From Craterilacuibacter sinensis (GTDB lineage Bacteria; Pseudomonadota; Gammaproteobacteria; Burkholderiales; Chromobacteriaceae), in assembly GCF_009831765.1 (NCBI RefSeq), contig NZ_WSSB01000001.1:234180-298179 (forward strand): DNA of 64,000 bases, written 5' to 3'. Each line of letters opens with the position of its first letter. Within the stretch, counting starts at the first letter, position 1. The translations under genes and the position numbers were made by a program. Positions 1 to 8,125 of the stretch are shown one piece after another. The notes under the pieces were generated by a model. It saw only the letters and a list, made by a program, of their open reading frames with translations, did no database searches and was not told where the DNA came from.

Positions 1-126
1 AATGGTTGTTGCTATTGTCTGGCGATAAAGCCTGCGCTGGATGTCAGTGTTCACGTGGTACTGACATTAAACGCTGTTTGCCCGCCCGCTTATTTGGGTT
101 TTTATGCCCGTAATCAGAATTGTTTC

Positions 127-169
127 TATTTATTAAGATCATTTTATTATCATTTATTTATTAAGATCA
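127..169. repeat. Direct repeat, two copies of TATTTATTAAGATCA
   Basis: The 15-bp sequence TATTTATTAAGATCA occurs at 127-141 and again at 155-169, a 28-bp period, in AT-rich DNA just before a terminator. This is visible directly in the sequence. It may be paired protein-binding sites or a chance feature of low-complexity DNA. Confidence 0.6.
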
Positions 170-171
170 AT

Positions 172-215
172 AAAAAATGAGCACTCGCAAACAGTGTGCG
201 GGTGCTCATTTTATG
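172..215. terminator. Bidirectional intrinsic terminator
   Basis: Perfect arms AAAATGAGCAC (174-184) and GTGCTCATTTT (202-212) flank an inner part that pairs further. The stem has an A run on one side and a T run on the other, so it could stop transcription from either direction. It lies downstream of the minus-strand serB/PilZ-like pair. Confidence 0.75.
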
Positions 216-344
216 TATTTTAATTTTTGTTTTGTTCGATTTGTGACTTTGTCGGTTCGTTTGCGGTTATTTGCATGGTTTACTGGTGTCTGCCTGGAAA
301 TTACAGGCGGGAGCAGGGTTATCTTGTTCGAAAATGAATACTTG

Positions 345-863
345 TTAACGTCGGCAAATTTGTTCGCGGTGACGTCGAAAAATCCACTTTTCCCACAAAG
401 GACGGGTGTTTTCGCTTAAGGCATCCTCGATTGAAGCCGTGATTGCATAGGCTTGCGGCCCTTGGCGCTGGCTGGCCAGTACCGTAGCCGGCAGAAACAG
501 GGTCAGCGCCGAGTCTGCATGCGGGCTTAACTCAAGCAGGAGAGTCTCGCCGGGGCTTTGGTCTTGACTGCTATGCCAGGCCAGGCTGTTCAGGCCCAGA
601 CGGCAGGCGTGCAAGGGGGCGCTTTCCGGGTAGCGGGACAGTAGCGCGACTTCCAGTGCCAGATCGAGCTTGGCTTCCAGTCGCTGCAGCAGCGGGTCGG
701 CGCCGTCCGGGGTGCCGGTTGGCGCGGCCAGCACCCGTAATGCCAGCCGCGTCTCGCGCGCAAGCTTGCTGCTGTAGTCCTGTGCCGGGCGCAGGCCCAG
801 CGGCAGGTCGGCGTCGAAGGAGACTGTGTCGAGTTCGGGCAGCATACTGGTCTTTCTGCTCAC
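345..863 (-). CDS. Putative PilZ-like (atypical c-di-GMP receptor type) protein
   Basis: A 172-residue soluble protein with no signal peptide or membrane segment. The middle resembles proteobacterial atypical PilZ-domain proteins: a helix around LLQRLEAKLDLALEV (about residues 58-72), then RLGLNSLAW and a strand rich in Leu (LLLELSPHADSALTLFLPA). The usual RxxxR and D/NxSxxG c-di-GMP motifs are not clear, so ligand binding is uncertain. The start is GTG, overlapping the serB stop as GTGA, which indicates translational coupling. An internal ATG at codon 7 is an alternative start. Function is inferred from family resemblance only. Confidence 0.5.
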   Translation of the reverse strand: MSRKTSMLPELDTVSFDADLPLGLRPAQDYSSKLARETRLALRVLAAPTGTPDGADPLLQRLEAKLDLALEVALLSRYPESAPLHACRLGLNSLAWHSSQDQSPGETLLLELSPHADSALTLFLPATVLASQRQGPQAYAITASIEDALSENTRPLWEKWIFRRHREQICRR

Positions 864-1708
864 AGAGCTTCAAACAGGCCGACGACCCCCTCCAGCCCGA
901 CATGGTTGATGGCGACGTCTGCCTGTGCCCGCACCACCGGTTTGGCGTCGAAGGCAATGCCCAGCCCGGCTTCGGCCAGCATCAACAGGTCGTTGGCCCC
1001 GTCGCCCATCGCGATCACCTGTTCCGGACGCAGGCCCAGTTCCTCGCGTTTGGCGATCAGCAATTGGCGTTTGGCGGCCGCATCCACAATCCCGCCCTTG
1101 ATGCGCCCGGTCAGGCGGCCGTCGACAATTTCGAGTTCGTTGGCGTAAGCGTAGTCCAGCCCCAGCTCCGCCTTGAGGCGTTCGGTAAAAAAGGTAAAGC
1201 CGCCGGAGACCAGCATAAAGCGCACGCCGTGTGCCTTGCATGCAGCCAGCAGGGTTTCGGCGCCACGGGTGAGTTGCAGCCGTTCGCGATAGACGCGCTC
1301 CAGCGCGGCCTCTTCCAGTCCTTCAAGCAAGGCCACGCGCTGGGTCAGCGACTGGGCAAAGTCTAGCTCGCCCTGCATCGAGCGCTCGGTAATGGCGGCC
1401 ACCTGCGGCTTGATGCCCAGCATGTCGGCGATTTCGTCTATGCACTCGATGGTGATCAGCGTCGAGTCCATGTCCGACACCAATAAGCCGAAATCGGAAA
1501 AGTGCAGTCCATCCTGCATGAGCGCGACATCGACCGCCAGTGTCTGTGCCGTAGCCATGAGCACTGCGCGTGCGGTGGGGGAGGCAGGAGACAGGCGGGC
1601 GCGGGAGGCGGACAGGCGCTGGATATGGCTGGCGCCGGCAAGGCCGGCTAGCTGTTGCAAGGCCTGATCGTTGAGTTGGGGGGCCTGGACTATAAGGTGA
1701 TAGGACAT
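860..1708 (-). CDS. serB: Phosphoserine phosphatase
   Basis: SerB removes phosphate from O-phospho-L-serine, the last step of serine biosynthesis, in the cytoplasm. It is a HAD-superfamily enzyme: the nucleophile motif DMDST lies at residues 79-83, the Ser motif in LVSGGFTFF, and the metal-binding GDGANDLLML motif near the C-terminus. The first 70 residues form the regulatory ACT-like region seen in bacterial SerB. Length is 282 aa from the ATG at 1708; a GTG three codons upstream is also possible, and neither has a strong Shine-Dalgarno. The stop overlaps the start of the next gene. Confidence 0.95.
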   Translation of the reverse strand: MSYHLIVQAPQLNDQALQQLAGLAGASHIQRLSASRARLSPASPTARAVLMATAQTLAVDVALMQDGLHFSDFGLLVSDMDSTLITIECIDEIADMLGIKPQVAAITERSMQGELDFAQSLTQRVALLEGLEEAALERVYRERLQLTRGAETLLAACKAHGVRFMLVSGGFTFFTERLKAELGLDYAYANELEIVDGRLTGRIKGGIVDAAAKRQLLIAKREELGLRPEQVIAMGDGANDLLMLAEAGLGIAFDAKPVVRAQADVAINHVGLEGVVGLFEAL

Positions 1709-1791
1709 GGTGCTCACACAAGTAAGTTTGTGTGCGGATTATGCCATGTGTAAATCGGGAGCAGGATAAGGGCGTGCCGGAAAACAGCAAG

Positions 1792-1821
1792 AAGCGGCAT
1801 CGGGTGTTGCCGATGCCGCTT
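1792..1821 (-). terminator. Hairpin terminator after the DJ-1/PfpI gene
   Basis: A 12-bp perfect stem, AAGCGGCATCGG (792-803 in the 1-kb block) with CCGATGCCGCTT, encloses a 6-nt loop directly after the stop of the minus-strand gene ending at 1830. The T run on the minus strand is weak, so termination efficiency is uncertain. Confidence 0.6.
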
Positions 1822-1829
1822 TATCCGGC

Positions 1830-2513
1830 TTAGGCGTTAAGCAGGCCCAGCAGTTTCATGGCGACAGCTTCAGAGGAAGCCGGATTTTGCCCCGTGATGA
1901 GCAGGCCGTCTTCTTGGGTAAAGACGCCCCAGTCCGCGCCCTTGGCGTAGAGGCCGCCTGCGTCGATCAGCGCATCTTCCAGCAGGAAGGGCACGATGTG
2001 GGTGAGACCGACCGCGGCTTCTTCGCCATTGGTAAAGCCGGTCACGTGACGTCCGGCGACCAAGGGTGTGCCATCGCTTTTCTTGGCATGTAGCAGGACG
2101 GCCGGCGCATGGCAGACGGCAGCAATCGGTTTGCCCTGACGGTCGAAAGATTGCAGCAGCAAGATGGAGGCTTCGTTATTGGTCAGGTCCCACAGCGGGC
2201 CGTGACCGCCGGGGTAGAGCACGGCATCGAAGTCTGCCGCTTCGATTTCCTTGAGGGTGAGGGTGTGCGCCAGTTTGTCCTGCAGCACAGTGTCGGCATT
2301 GAAGCGCACGGTGGCCGGGGTCTGGAACTCGGGCAGGGCACTTTTTGGATCGATCGGCGGCTGCAGCCCCAGGGGGGACGCCAGCGTCACCTCGACGCCC
2401 GCATCGTGCAGCAGGTAATAGGGTGCGGCAAACTCTTCAATCCAGAAGCCGGTACGGTGGCCGGTGTCCCCCAGCTTGTCGTGGCTGGTCAAAACAAACA
2501 GAACGCGTTTCAT
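1830..2513 (-). CDS. DJ-1/PfpI-family protein (Hsp31/glyoxalase III-like)
   Basis: A 227-aa class I glutamine-amidotransferase-fold protein. It has the nucleophile elbow AVCHAPA with Cys134 followed by His135, the upstream acidic WIEEF (Glu26/27) and the PGGHGPLWDL loop. Hsp31-type members act as glutathione-independent glyoxalases or deglycases on methylglyoxal-type aldehydes; whether this one does is inference. AAAGGAG lies just upstream of the ATG. It is downstream of nemA and nemR on the same strand with a 72-bp gap, so it may join an electrophile-detoxification operon. E. coli NemR controls nemA and gloA, which makes this association sensible. Confidence 0.85.
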   Translation of the reverse strand: MKRVLFVLTSHDKLGDTGHRTGFWIEEFAAPYYLLHDAGVEVTLASPLGLQPPIDPKSALPEFQTPATVRFNADTVLQDKLAHTLTLKEIEAADFDAVLYPGGHGPLWDLTNNEASILLLQSFDRQGKPIAAVCHAPAVLLHAKKSDGTPLVAGRHVTGFTNGEEAAVGLTHIVPFLLEDALIDAGGLYAKGADWGVFTQEDGLLITGQNPASSEAVAMKLLGLLNA

Positions 2514-2585
2514 CGTGCTCTCCTTTAAAGGGGGTGGCAGTGCTCAGCTTGTGTGCGCAGTGTGACGCGTTGATGACGCGATCGC

Positions 2586-3680
2586 TTACAACGCAGGGTA
2601 ATCGGTATAGCCTTCGGCGCCACCGCCGTAGAGCGTCGCCGGATTCAGTGCATTCAGTTCTGCCCCTGCTTGCAGGCGTGCCGGCAGGTCCGGGTTGGCG
2701 ATAAAGCTGCGGCCAAAGGCGGCGGCATCGATATAGCCTTTCTCCAGCAAGGCTTCAGCCTTGTCTGCAGTGTAGCCGCCGGCACCGATGATGCAGCCCG
2801 GATAGTGGGCGCGCAGCGTCTGGCGGAACGCTTCGCTGTAGGCCGGACCACCGGCCCAGTCCGGCTCGGAGATATGCAGATAAGCCAGATTCCGTTTGGC
2901 CAGTTCGTCAGCCAGATACAGCGCCATGTCTTCCTGACCGACATCGGACAGGCCGTTGAACACGCCCAGCGGCGAAATACGGATGCCTACGCGATCGGCC
3001 GACCATTCAGCGACGACGGCATCGACGACTTCAAGCAAGAGGCGGGCGCGGTTTTCGATGCTGCCGCCGTAGGCATCGGTGCGGGTATTGGCTTCCGGTG
3101 ACAGAAACTGGTTGAGCAGGTAGCCGTGGGCGCCATGGATCTCGACCAGGTCGAAGTCTGCGCGGCGCGCATTGTCGGTAGCGCGGCGGTAGTCTTCGAT
3201 CAGGTCTTCGATTTCGGCGCTTTCCAGTGCGCGCGGCGTGGAGCAGGGCGCGCGCACCAGGTCTCCGTTTTCATCGCGGATATTGGTGTTGCTTTGGGCT
3301 GCAATCGCCGAAGGCGCCAGTGGTGCTTCACCATGCGGCTGCACGCTGGTGTGCGAAATGCGGCCGGTGTGCCACAGCTGGATGGCCATCAGGCCGCCGG
3401 CTTGGTGGACGGCCTGATTGATATCGCGCCAGGCGGAAACCTGCGCTTCGCTATAGATGCCGGGTGCGCCGGCATAGCCTTTGGCGGTAGGGGAAATATG
3501 GGTGCCTTCGTTGATGATCAGGCCGGCGCTGGCGCGCTGCACATAATAGTCGCGGGCCAGGTCGGTTGGCAGATCGCTCGGCTCGGTATTGCGCAGACGG
3601 GTCAGTGGTGCCATCAGTACGCGGTTTTTCAGGGTGACAGCACCCATGGTCAGCGGGGTGAACAGTTTGTCGAGTTGCAT
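2586..3680 (-). CDS. nemA: N-ethylmaleimide reductase-type alkene reductase
   Basis: A 364-aa Old Yellow Enzyme family flavoprotein that reduces activated C=C bonds and nitro-compounds using FMN and NAD(P)H. Visible family motifs are [12 protein letters not shown] near the N-terminus, [13 protein letters not shown] carrying the substrate-binding His/His region, and [15 protein letters not shown]. Length fits the family. The ATG is preceded by GGAAG at 3686-3690. A NemR-type operator (3696-3710) lies immediately before the ribosome-binding site, and the nemR gene is directly upstream, so repression by NemR and induction by reactive electrophiles is the likely control. Confidence 0.93.
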   Translation of the reverse strand: MQLDKLFTPLTMGAVTLKNRVLMAPLTRLRNTEPSDLPTDLARDYYVQRASAGLIINEGTHISPTAKGYAGAPGIYSEAQVSAWRDINQAVHQAGGLMAIQLWHTGRISHTSVQPHGEAPLAPSAIAAQSNTNIRDENGDLVRAPCSTPRALESAEIEDLIEDYRRATDNARRADFDLVEIHGAHGYLLNQFLSPEANTRTDAYGGSIENRARLLLEVVDAVVAEWSADRVGIRISPLGVFNGLSDVGQEDMALYLADELAKRNLAYLHISEPDWAGGPAYSEAFRQTLRAHYPGCIIGAGGYTADKAEALLEKGYIDAAAFGRSFIANPDLPARLQAGAELNALNPATLYGGGAEGYTDYPAL

Positions 3681-3693
3681 GTTTTCTTCCTTG

Positions 3694-3710
3694 ATTAGAC
3701 CGGTCGGCTA
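3694..3710. promoter_or_regulatory. NemR-type operator upstream of nemA
   Basis: TAGACCGGTCGGCTA at 3696-3710 matches the E. coli NemR box TAGACC-N4-GTCTA except for one base in the right half. It sits six bases upstream of the nemA Shine-Dalgarno. A better copy occurs at nemR itself (4389-4407). Confidence 0.8.
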
Positions 3711-3773
3711 GTTGTTGTGTGTGCCAGTACATCAAAAGACGGCTGGCAGTTTGGTTTAAGGGGTGTGGATCTG

Positions 3774-4376
3774 TTAAGGCTCAGCTTGCAAGCGTTGTGC
3801 TGTTTCGACCAACAGGCGGCGTAGTGGCGTGCTGTCGCGTGCAACCTTGCTTAGCAAGGCCATGCCCAGCCAGTTGGCGTAGAGTGATTCGGCCAGTACT
3901 CCCGGCTGGGGGTGTGGTGCCAGCGATCCTTCCGCGATGCCGGCCTGGATGGCGCTAGCCAGACGGGCCATGACCTGATCCATGCCGCGCTTGAGCACTT
4001 CACGCATAGGCTCGGACAGATCGGAGACTTCGGCCGACAGCTTGACCGCCAGACAGGTATTGCTGTGATCGTGGCACTCGGCGCGCTCGACCCAGCGTGC
4101 AAAATAGGCCAGCAGGCGTTCGCGCTGGTTGCCGGGCGCGTTTTCACCCAGGCCAAGCTGCAAGGCGGTATCGTAATCGGCGAAGTAGCGGCTGAGCAGG
4201 GCAACACCGAAGTCTTCTTTCGACTTGAAATAGTGGTAGAACGAGCCCTTGGGGACGCCGGCCTCGCGCAGCAGTTCGGCCAAGCCCAGCGCGGTAAAGC
4301 CGCGGTGCTGGATCAGCATCTCGCCGGTATCAAGGATATGGGCCTGAGTGTCAGGGTAGAGCGGGTGTCTGGACAT
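3774..4376 (-). CDS. nemR: TetR-family repressor, NemR type
   Basis: A 200-aa TetR-family regulator. The N-terminal helix-turn-helix includes ELLREAGVPKGSFYHYFKSK (about residues 34-53). Cys101 and Cys108 lie in the ligand domain, in the region where E. coli NemR has its redox-sensing Cys106; this equivalence is inference. The chosen ATG (4376) starts MSRHPLYPD. An open frame continues upstream, but that sequence contains the promoter and operator and so cannot be coding. The predicted transcription start is at or next to this ATG and no Shine-Dalgarno is seen, suggesting a leaderless message. The two operator copies imply autoregulation and control of nemA. Confidence 0.88.
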   Translation of the reverse strand: MSRHPLYPDTQAHILDTGEMLIQHRGFTALGLAELLREAGVPKGSFYHYFKSKEDFGVALLSRYFADYDTALQLGLGENAPGNQRERLLAYFARWVERAECHDHSNTCLAVKLSAEVSDLSEPMREVLKRGMDQVMARLASAIQAGIAEGSLAPHPQPGVLAESLYANWLGMALLSKVARDSTPLRRLLVETAQRLQAEP

Positions 4377-4383
4377 GGAACGC

Positions 4384-4412
4384 ATCTTATTAGACCGGTC
4401 GTCTAATTGCAA
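4384..4412 (-). promoter_or_regulatory. nemR promoter with operator in its spacer
   Basis: Read on the minus strand: -35 TTGCAA (4407-4412), a 17-bp spacer and -10 TAAGAT (4384-4389). The spacer (4390-4406) is exactly the NemR operator TTAGACGACCGGTCTAA, with arms ATTAGAC and GTCTAAT in the extended form. A repressor bound here would block RNA polymerase directly. Confidence 0.75.
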
Positions 4413-4427
4413 GTGCCATAATCAGGC

Positions 4428-4457
4428 GTGACGTATATCGTATGGGCATTCTACAAT
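4428..4457 (+). promoter_or_regulatory. Candidate fumarase promoter
   Basis: GTGACG (4428-4433), an 18-bp spacer and TACAAT (4452-4457) lie about 75 bases before the fumarase ATG. The -10 is good and the -35 is weak, so this is a tentative assignment. Confidence 0.35.
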
Positions 4458-4533
4458 AGCGGCCAATGACGAAACAGGCCGCGCCCTGCTGCTGAGGGGT
4501 AACGGCCTGAAGCCCAAACCATGGAGAAACCCG

Positions 4534-6063
4534 ATGCGCCCTATCCGCCAGGATGATTTTATCCAGAGCATTGCCGACGCTTTCCAGTACATCTCGTATT
4601 ACCACCCCAAGGACTTTATCGACGCGCTGTACGCAGCCTATCTGGCGGAAGAAAGCCCGGCTGCCAAGGATGCGATGGCACAGATTCTGGTCAATAGCCG
4701 CATGTGCGCCGAAGGCCATCGCCCTATCTGTCAGGATACCGGTATCGCCGTGGTCTTCCTCAAGGTCGGGATGAATGTGCGCTGGGATGCGACATTGTCG
4801 GTGCAGGAGATGGTGAACGAGGGTGTGCGCCGTGCCTACCTCAACCCTGACAACAAGCTGCGTGCTTCGGTGCTGCTAGACCCGGCTGGCAAACGAACTA
4901 ACAGCAAGGACAATACCCCGGCGGTGGTGCACTACGAGATTGTCGAGGGCGATCACGTCGAGGTGATCTGCGCGGCCAAGGGTGGCGGCTCGGAGAACAA
5001 GTCCAAGTTTGTCGCACTCAACCCGTCGGACTCGCTGGTTGACTGGGTACTCAAGACCATTCCGACCATGGGCGCCGGCTGGTGTCCGCCGGGTATTCTG
5101 GGCATCGGCATCGGCGGCACGCCGGAAAAATCGATGTTGCTGGCCAAGGAAAGCCTGATGGGACCGGTGGATATCCATCTGGTCAAGGAAAAAGCCGCAC
5201 GCGGCGAGACGCTGACCCGCGTCGAAGAGCTGCGTCTGGAGCTGCTGGAAAAAATCAATGCGCTGGGTATCGGCGCACAGGGTCTGGGCGGGCTGACTAC
5301 GGTGCTGGACGTCAAGATCATGGATTACCCGACCCATGCAGCCTCGTTGCCAGTGGCGATGATCCCCAACTGCGCCGCCACGCGCCATGTGCATTTCCAT
5401 CTGGACGGCACGGGCCCGGCACAACTGGAAGCCCCCAAGCTGGAAGACTGGCCGCAGATCGAGTACGGCACTGCCGGTGGCCGCCGAGTCAATCTGGACA
5501 TCGTCACCCGCGAGGAGGTGGCGAGCTGGAAGCCGGGCGAGGTGCTGCTTCTGAACGGCAAGATGCTGACCGGCCGCGACGCCGCGCACAAGCGCATCGT
5601 CGATATGCTCAACAAGGGCGAGCAACTGCCGGTGGATCTGGCCGGGCGCTTTATTTACTACGTAGGCCCGGTCGATCCGGTCGGCGACGAAGTGGTCGGC
5701 CCGGCCGGCCCGACTACCGCTACGCGCATGGACAAGTTCACCGAACAGGTGCTGGCCGAGACCGGCCTGCTGGGCATGATAGGCAAGGCCGAGCGTGGTC
5801 CGGCAGCGATAGATGCGATCAAGAAGCACCAGTCGGTGTATCTGATGGCCGTTGGCGGTTCAGCTTATCTGGTATCCAAGGCGATCAAGGGCTCGCGTGT
5901 GGTCGGCTTTGCCGATCTGGGCATGGAGGCGATTTACGAGTTCGAGGTGAAAGACATGCCGGTGACGGTGGCGGTCGACAGCCAGGGCTCGTCGGTCCAC
6001 CAGAGCGGCCCGGCCGAATGGCGGGTCAAGATCGGCAACAAGATTCCGGTCAAGACGGCCTGA
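4534..6063 (+). CDS. fumA: Fumarate hydratase, class I (single-chain, iron-sulfur)
   Basis: Catalyses fumarate + water to L-malate in the TCA cycle using an oxygen-sensitive [4Fe-4S] cluster. The 509-aa length matches single-polypeptide class I enzymes. Cys58 and the Cys66 motif ICQDTG, GWCPPGILGIGIGG, and PNCAATRH supply the cluster and substrate regions; the C-terminal half (GPTTATRMDKF, VGGSAYLVSKAIKG) is the beta domain. The ATG follows GGAGAA. It is convergent with udk and ends in a strong terminator. Because the cluster is air-sensitive, the isc operon a few kilobases away is functionally relevant but not a linked operon. Confidence 0.95.
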   Translation: MRPIRQDDFIQSIADAFQYISYYHPKDFIDALYAAYLAEESPAAKDAMAQILVNSRMCAEGHRPICQDTGIAVVFLKVGMNVRWDATLSVQEMVNEGVRRAYLNPDNKLRASVLLDPAGKRTNSKDNTPAVVHYEIVEGDHVEVICAAKGGGSENKSKFVALNPSDSLVDWVLKTIPTMGAGWCPPGILGIGIGGTPEKSMLLAKESLMGPVDIHLVKEKAARGETLTRVEELRLELLEKINALGIGAQGLGGLTTVLDVKIMDYPTHAASLPVAMIPNCAATRHVHFHLDGTGPAQLEAPKLEDWPQIEYGTAGGRRVNLDIVTREEVASWKPGEVLLLNGKMLTGRDAAHKRIVDMLNKGEQLPVDLAGRFIYYVGPVDPVGDEVVGPAGPTTATRMDKFTEQVLAETGLLGMIGKAERGPAAIDAIKKHQSVYLMAVGGSAYLVSKAIKGSRVVGFADLGMEAIYEFEVKDMPVTVAVDSQGSSVHQSGPAEWRVKIGNKIPVKTA

Positions 6064-6080
6064 TCTTGGCGGAAAATACA

Positions 6081-6110
6081 AAAAAGCCGGAATTCGTTCC
6101 GGCTTTTTTT
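6081..6110. terminator. Bidirectional terminator between fumarase and udk
   Basis: Stem GCCGGAA/TTCCGGC with the stable tetraloop TTCG, flanked by six or more A on the left and T on the right. It can serve both converging genes. Confidence 0.9.
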
Positions 6111-6137
6111 ACGTGGTGTCGTACCCGGGGCTGACCC

Positions 6138-6752
6138 TTACTTCAACAGATTGCCTACCCGTGCGGTAATCAAATCGACTGCCGGGTCGTTGACGCCATG
6201 CGGCAGAATGACGTCGGCGAAGCGTTTGGTTGGCTCGACAAACTGGTTGTGCATTGGGCGAACCGTACCCAGATATTGTTCGATCACACTGGCCATGGTG
6301 CGGCCACGCTCGGCAATGTCGCGCTGCAGACGGCGGATAAAACGCACATCGCCATCGGTGTCGACAAAGATCTTCAGTGACATCAGATCGCGCAGTGCCG
6401 AGTCATACAGCGCGAAAATGCCTTCGATCACGATGACCGGTGCGCTGACCACGGTTTCGGTCTGCGGGGCGCGGGTGTGGTTGGCAAAGTCGTAAATCGG
6501 CATTTCGATCGGCACGCCGTTTTTCAGGGCATCAATGTGTTCGATCAGCAGCGGCCAGTCAAAGGCATGCGGATGATCGTAGTTGGTGTGCAGGCGCTGT
6601 TCCATCGTCAGATGGCTCTGGTCGCGGTAGTAGTTGTCCTGAATGATGACGGCTGCCTTGTCGCTGCCTATCGTTTCAACAACTTTGCGGGTGACGGTGG
6701 TCTTGCCGCTACCGCTGCCACCGGCCACGCCGATGATAAAGGGTGTACTCAT
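6138..6752 (-). CDS. udk: Uridine kinase
   Basis: Phosphorylates uridine and cytidine in pyrimidine salvage (GTP- or ATP-dependent). It is a 204-aa P-loop kinase: Walker A GVAGGSGSGKTT at about residues 8-19, the uridine-binding NYYRDQSHL and YDHPHAFDWPLL segments, PIYDFANHTR, and VIVIEGIFAL as the Walker B strand. The ATG at 6752 is preceded by GGGAG; an upstream in-frame ATG would add 20 unconserved residues. Confidence 0.95.
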   Translation of the reverse strand: MSTPFIIGVAGGSGSGKTTVTRKVVETIGSDKAAVIIQDNYYRDQSHLTMEQRLHTNYDHPHAFDWPLLIEHIDALKNGVPIEMPIYDFANHTRAPQTETVVSAPVIVIEGIFALYDSALRDLMSLKIFVDTDGDVRFIRRLQRDIAERGRTMASVIEQYLGTVRPMHNQFVEPTKRFADVILPHGVNDPAVDLITARVGNLLK

Positions 6753-6824
6753 AGTGCTGCTCCCGAATAAGCACGACAGTTTAGCAAACTCTAATAAAGA
6801 GCGCGCCATCACCTTGCGGAAAAA

Positions 6825-7463
6825 TCAACTATCCTTGCCATCCTGTTCGGCTCTGGCTTCTGCTACCCATTGCTGCATGGCCGGTAGTGCCAGCATATGG
6901 TCGGCGTAAGCCTGAGCCAGTGGAGGCAGGCTTACGCCATAGCTGGCAAAGCGCAGTGCCACCGGTGCATACATGGCGTCGGCGATGGTAAAGCCGCCAA
7001 ACAGGAAGGGGCCGCCGTCCTGATGGTCATGGCGCAGCGATTGCCAGATTTGGCTGATGCGCTGGATGTCGGCCTGTGTCGCCTCGTCAAAGCTAAGACC
7101 GCTATATTGCGCGACCACATTCAGCGGCAGGTTCTGGCGCAGCGCGCTAAAGCCCGAGTGCATTTCGGCGGTAATGGCGCGCGCAGTCGCGCGGTCGGTG
7201 GCTTCGCGCGGCCATAGGCCGGCAGCAGGAAAACATTCGGCCAGATATTCGCAAATAGCCAGCGAATCCCAGATGCACAACTGATGGTCGAGCAGGGCCG
7301 GCACCTTGCCGCTGGGACTGAACTTCAGGATACGTGCATGTGTATCCGGCTGGTACAGGCGTAGCGGAATTTCTTCGAACGGTTCTGCCAGCATTTTGAG
7401 CACCAGCCACGGACGCAGTGACCAGGAAGAAAAATTCTTGTCGGCGATAACCAGTCTGAACAT
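6825..7463 (-). CDS. Glutathione S-transferase family protein
   Basis: A 212-aa soluble protein with an N-terminal thioredoxin-like GST domain (IADKNFSSWSLRPWLVLKM, then SGKVPALLD with the cis-Pro glutathione-binding loop, and DSLAICEYLAE) and an all-helical C-terminal domain. The Ser-Ser-Trp-Ser catalytic region suggests a zeta/maleylacetoacetate-isomerase-like or related bacterial class; the substrate is unknown. The ATG at 7463 lies after GGAG, and ten upstream in-frame residues are not family-like. It stands alone between udk and the end of the isc operon. Confidence 0.88.
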   Translation of the reverse strand: MFRLVIADKNFSSWSLRPWLVLKMLAEPFEEIPLRLYQPDTHARILKFSPSGKVPALLDHQLCIWDSLAICEYLAECFPAAGLWPREATDRATARAITAEMHSGFSALRQNLPLNVVAQYSGLSFDEATQADIQRISQIWQSLRHDHQDGGPFLFGGFTIADAMYAPVALRFASYGVSLPPLAQAYADHMLALPAMQQWVAEARAEQDGKDS

Positions 7464-7500
7464 GGTGGGGACTCCAGTGGACAAATAATGCATTCTAGAT

Positions 7501-7530
7501 GAAAAAACACCCCGTGCAGGACGGGGTGTT
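7501..7530 (-). terminator. Terminator of the isc operon
   Basis: Perfect arms AACACCCCGT (7506-7515) and ACGGGGTGTT (7521-7530) with a 5-nt loop. On the minus strand the stem is followed by a run of T (complement of 7502-7507), just after the iscX stop. Confidence 0.88.
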
Positions 7531-7554
7531 AATCAAACTCGCTTGTGGCAGGCC

Positions 7555-7749
7555 TCACTCGGCCTCGTCTATCCAGGCTTGCTGAATCGCTTCCAGTACT
7601 TTTTCGCCGCCACGGCTGTGGTCGTCGTCAAAGCCGGGCAGGGCGATGACCCAGTTGTGCAAGTCGGTAAAGCGCAGGGTTTTCGGGTCGACATCGGGAT
7701 GCGTGTCGTACAGTTCGGCGGCAATGTCGTGAATATCAGACCATTTCAT
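7555..7749 (-). CDS. iscX: Fe-S cluster assembly accessory protein IscX
   Basis: A 64-aa acidic protein of the IscX/YfhJ family (MKWSDIHDIAAELYDTHPD, then TDLHNWVIALPGFDDD). IscX binds IscS and iron and tunes the rate of cluster assembly. It is the last gene of the isc operon, 22 bp after fdx, with GGAGAG before its ATG. Length is typical. Confidence 0.95.
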   Translation of the reverse strand: MKWSDIHDIAAELYDTHPDVDPKTLRFTDLHNWVIALPGFDDDHSRGGEKVLEAIQQAWIDEAE

Positions 7750-7771
7750 GGCGCTCTCCAGTGTCGTGGGC

Positions 7772-8113
7772 TCAGTGGTGTTCGCGGGCGTGGTTGATGG
7801 TGTAACGCGGGATCTCGACCACCAGATCCTGTCCGTCGACCAGTGCCTGGCAGGACAGGCGCGACTGTGCTTCCAGTCCCCAGGCTTTGTCCAGCATATC
7901 TTCTTCCAGCTCGTCTGCTTCGTTCAGCGATTCGCCGCCTTCGCGCACGATGACATGGCAGGTGGTGCAGGCGCACGATTTTTCGCAGGCGTGCTCGATT
8001 TCGATATCGTGGGCCAATAGGGCATCGCAGATGCTGGTGCCGTTGGCAACATCGTCGAGTACGGCACCATCCGGGCACAGGTCGGCGTTGGGGAGCACGA
8101 TAATACGGGGCAT
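7772..8113 (-). CDS. fdx: [2Fe-2S] ferredoxin of the ISC system
   Basis: A 113-aa adrenodoxin-type ferredoxin that supplies electrons for cluster assembly on IscU. Cluster ligands Cys43, Cys49, Cys52 and Cys88 follow the family pattern C-x5-C-x2-C...C; an additional Cys47 is present. It lies between hscA and iscX, the usual order. Confidence 0.96.
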   Translation of the reverse strand: MPRIIVLPNADLCPDGAVLDDVANGTSICDALLAHDIEIEHACEKSCACTTCHVIVREGGESLNEADELEEDMLDKAWGLEAQSRLSCQALVDGQDLVVEIPRYTINHAREHH

Positions 8114-8125
8114 GACGGTCAGTCC

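Larger units (their letters stand above)
1..344. other. Gene-free AT-rich segment at window edge
   Basis: I see no convincing gene here. The stretch is clearly richer in A+T than the rest of the window. It holds a 15-bp direct repeat (127-169) and a strong hairpin terminator (172-215). A short open frame crosses the terminator hairpin and has no recognisable features, so I do not call it. The gene whose transcript the terminator ends may lie to the left of the window. Confidence 0.6.

Noticed and set aside
177-419. Short plus-strand frame at the left edge
   Set aside because: It starts inside a terminator stem, overlaps the 3' end of the PilZ-like gene and has no protein-family feature.
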